DNA of 12,269 nucleotides, taken from JBEKCP01 sp050014815 (GTDB lineage Bacteria > Planctomycetota > Planctomycetia > Pirellulales > Thermoguttaceae). A program made the position numbers and the translations under genes. The notes below the pieces were generated by a model, which was given only the letters and a program-made list of their open reading frames with translations, ran no database searches and was not told the origin of the DNA. The stretch's first letter is position 1; each line of letters starts with the position of its first letter. Shown here in pieces: positions 12,247-12,269 of the stretch. Location: NCBI GenBank assembly GCA_050014815.1, contig JBEKCP010000106.1, positions 1 to 12,269 of the forward strand. Reading direction: 5' to 3'.

Positions 12247-12269
12247 ACGTTTAGCGGGCGGGCTTGCCC

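Noticed and set aside
12217..12269. Tail of an upstream gene on the minus strand (for example a frame ending at TAA 12251-12253, or one ending at TAG 12217-12219).
   Set aside because: Only 5-17 codons are visible and more than one frame fits, so no call can be supported, although a coupled upstream gene would explain the missing ribosome site of the kinase.

Overview
The window reads as bacterial chromosome from a GC-rich planctomycete. The clearest sign is the protein encoded at 4392-7361. Its basic N-terminus carries the FERLEDRWVLS motif, the 'LEDR' export/sorting signature that I know as typical of large planctomycetal surface proteins. The intergenic gaps are also full of palindromic and heptameric repeats of a kind common in that phylum. 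The taxonomic call is inference from motif and repeat style, not from a marker gene.

All five genes I can support lie on the minus strand, so transcription runs from high to low coordinates. In that order they are: a small soluble histidine kinase (11491-12213); a 905-residue SNF2-family helicase (8682-11399); a SWIM zinc-finger protein with a histone-like basic tail (7678-8625); a 989-residue surface protein with a cyclophilin domain, Ig/cadherin-like modules and RTX-like glycine repeats (4392-7361); a secreted thioredoxin-fold protein that has lost both redox cysteines (2114-3982); and an assimilatory sulfite reductase hemoprotein (115-1929). That is six coding regions if the kinase is counted as a chromosomal neighbour and not as part of the helicase unit.

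The SNF2 and SWIM genes are 56 bases apart and form the most convincing functional unit. The kinase lies 91 bases upstream of the helicase, with a 16-bp palindrome in between. The two large exported proteins and the sulfite reductase are separated by 184-409 base gaps, so they are probably independent transcription units.

Every large gap holds a different repeat: two heptamer arrays after the sulfite reductase (1-105), a 31-bp inverted repeat (1990-2085), a nested GC-rich inverted repeat (4033-4160), a 10-bp stem (4318-4358) and smaller hairpins elsewhere. The most striking observation is a 63-bp palindromic REP-like element sitting exactly in frame inside the sulfite reductase gene (1267-1329). 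It adds 21 residues to a linker just ahead of the conserved LPRKFK motif. I see no tRNA, rRNA, CRISPR array, transposase gene or phage gene.
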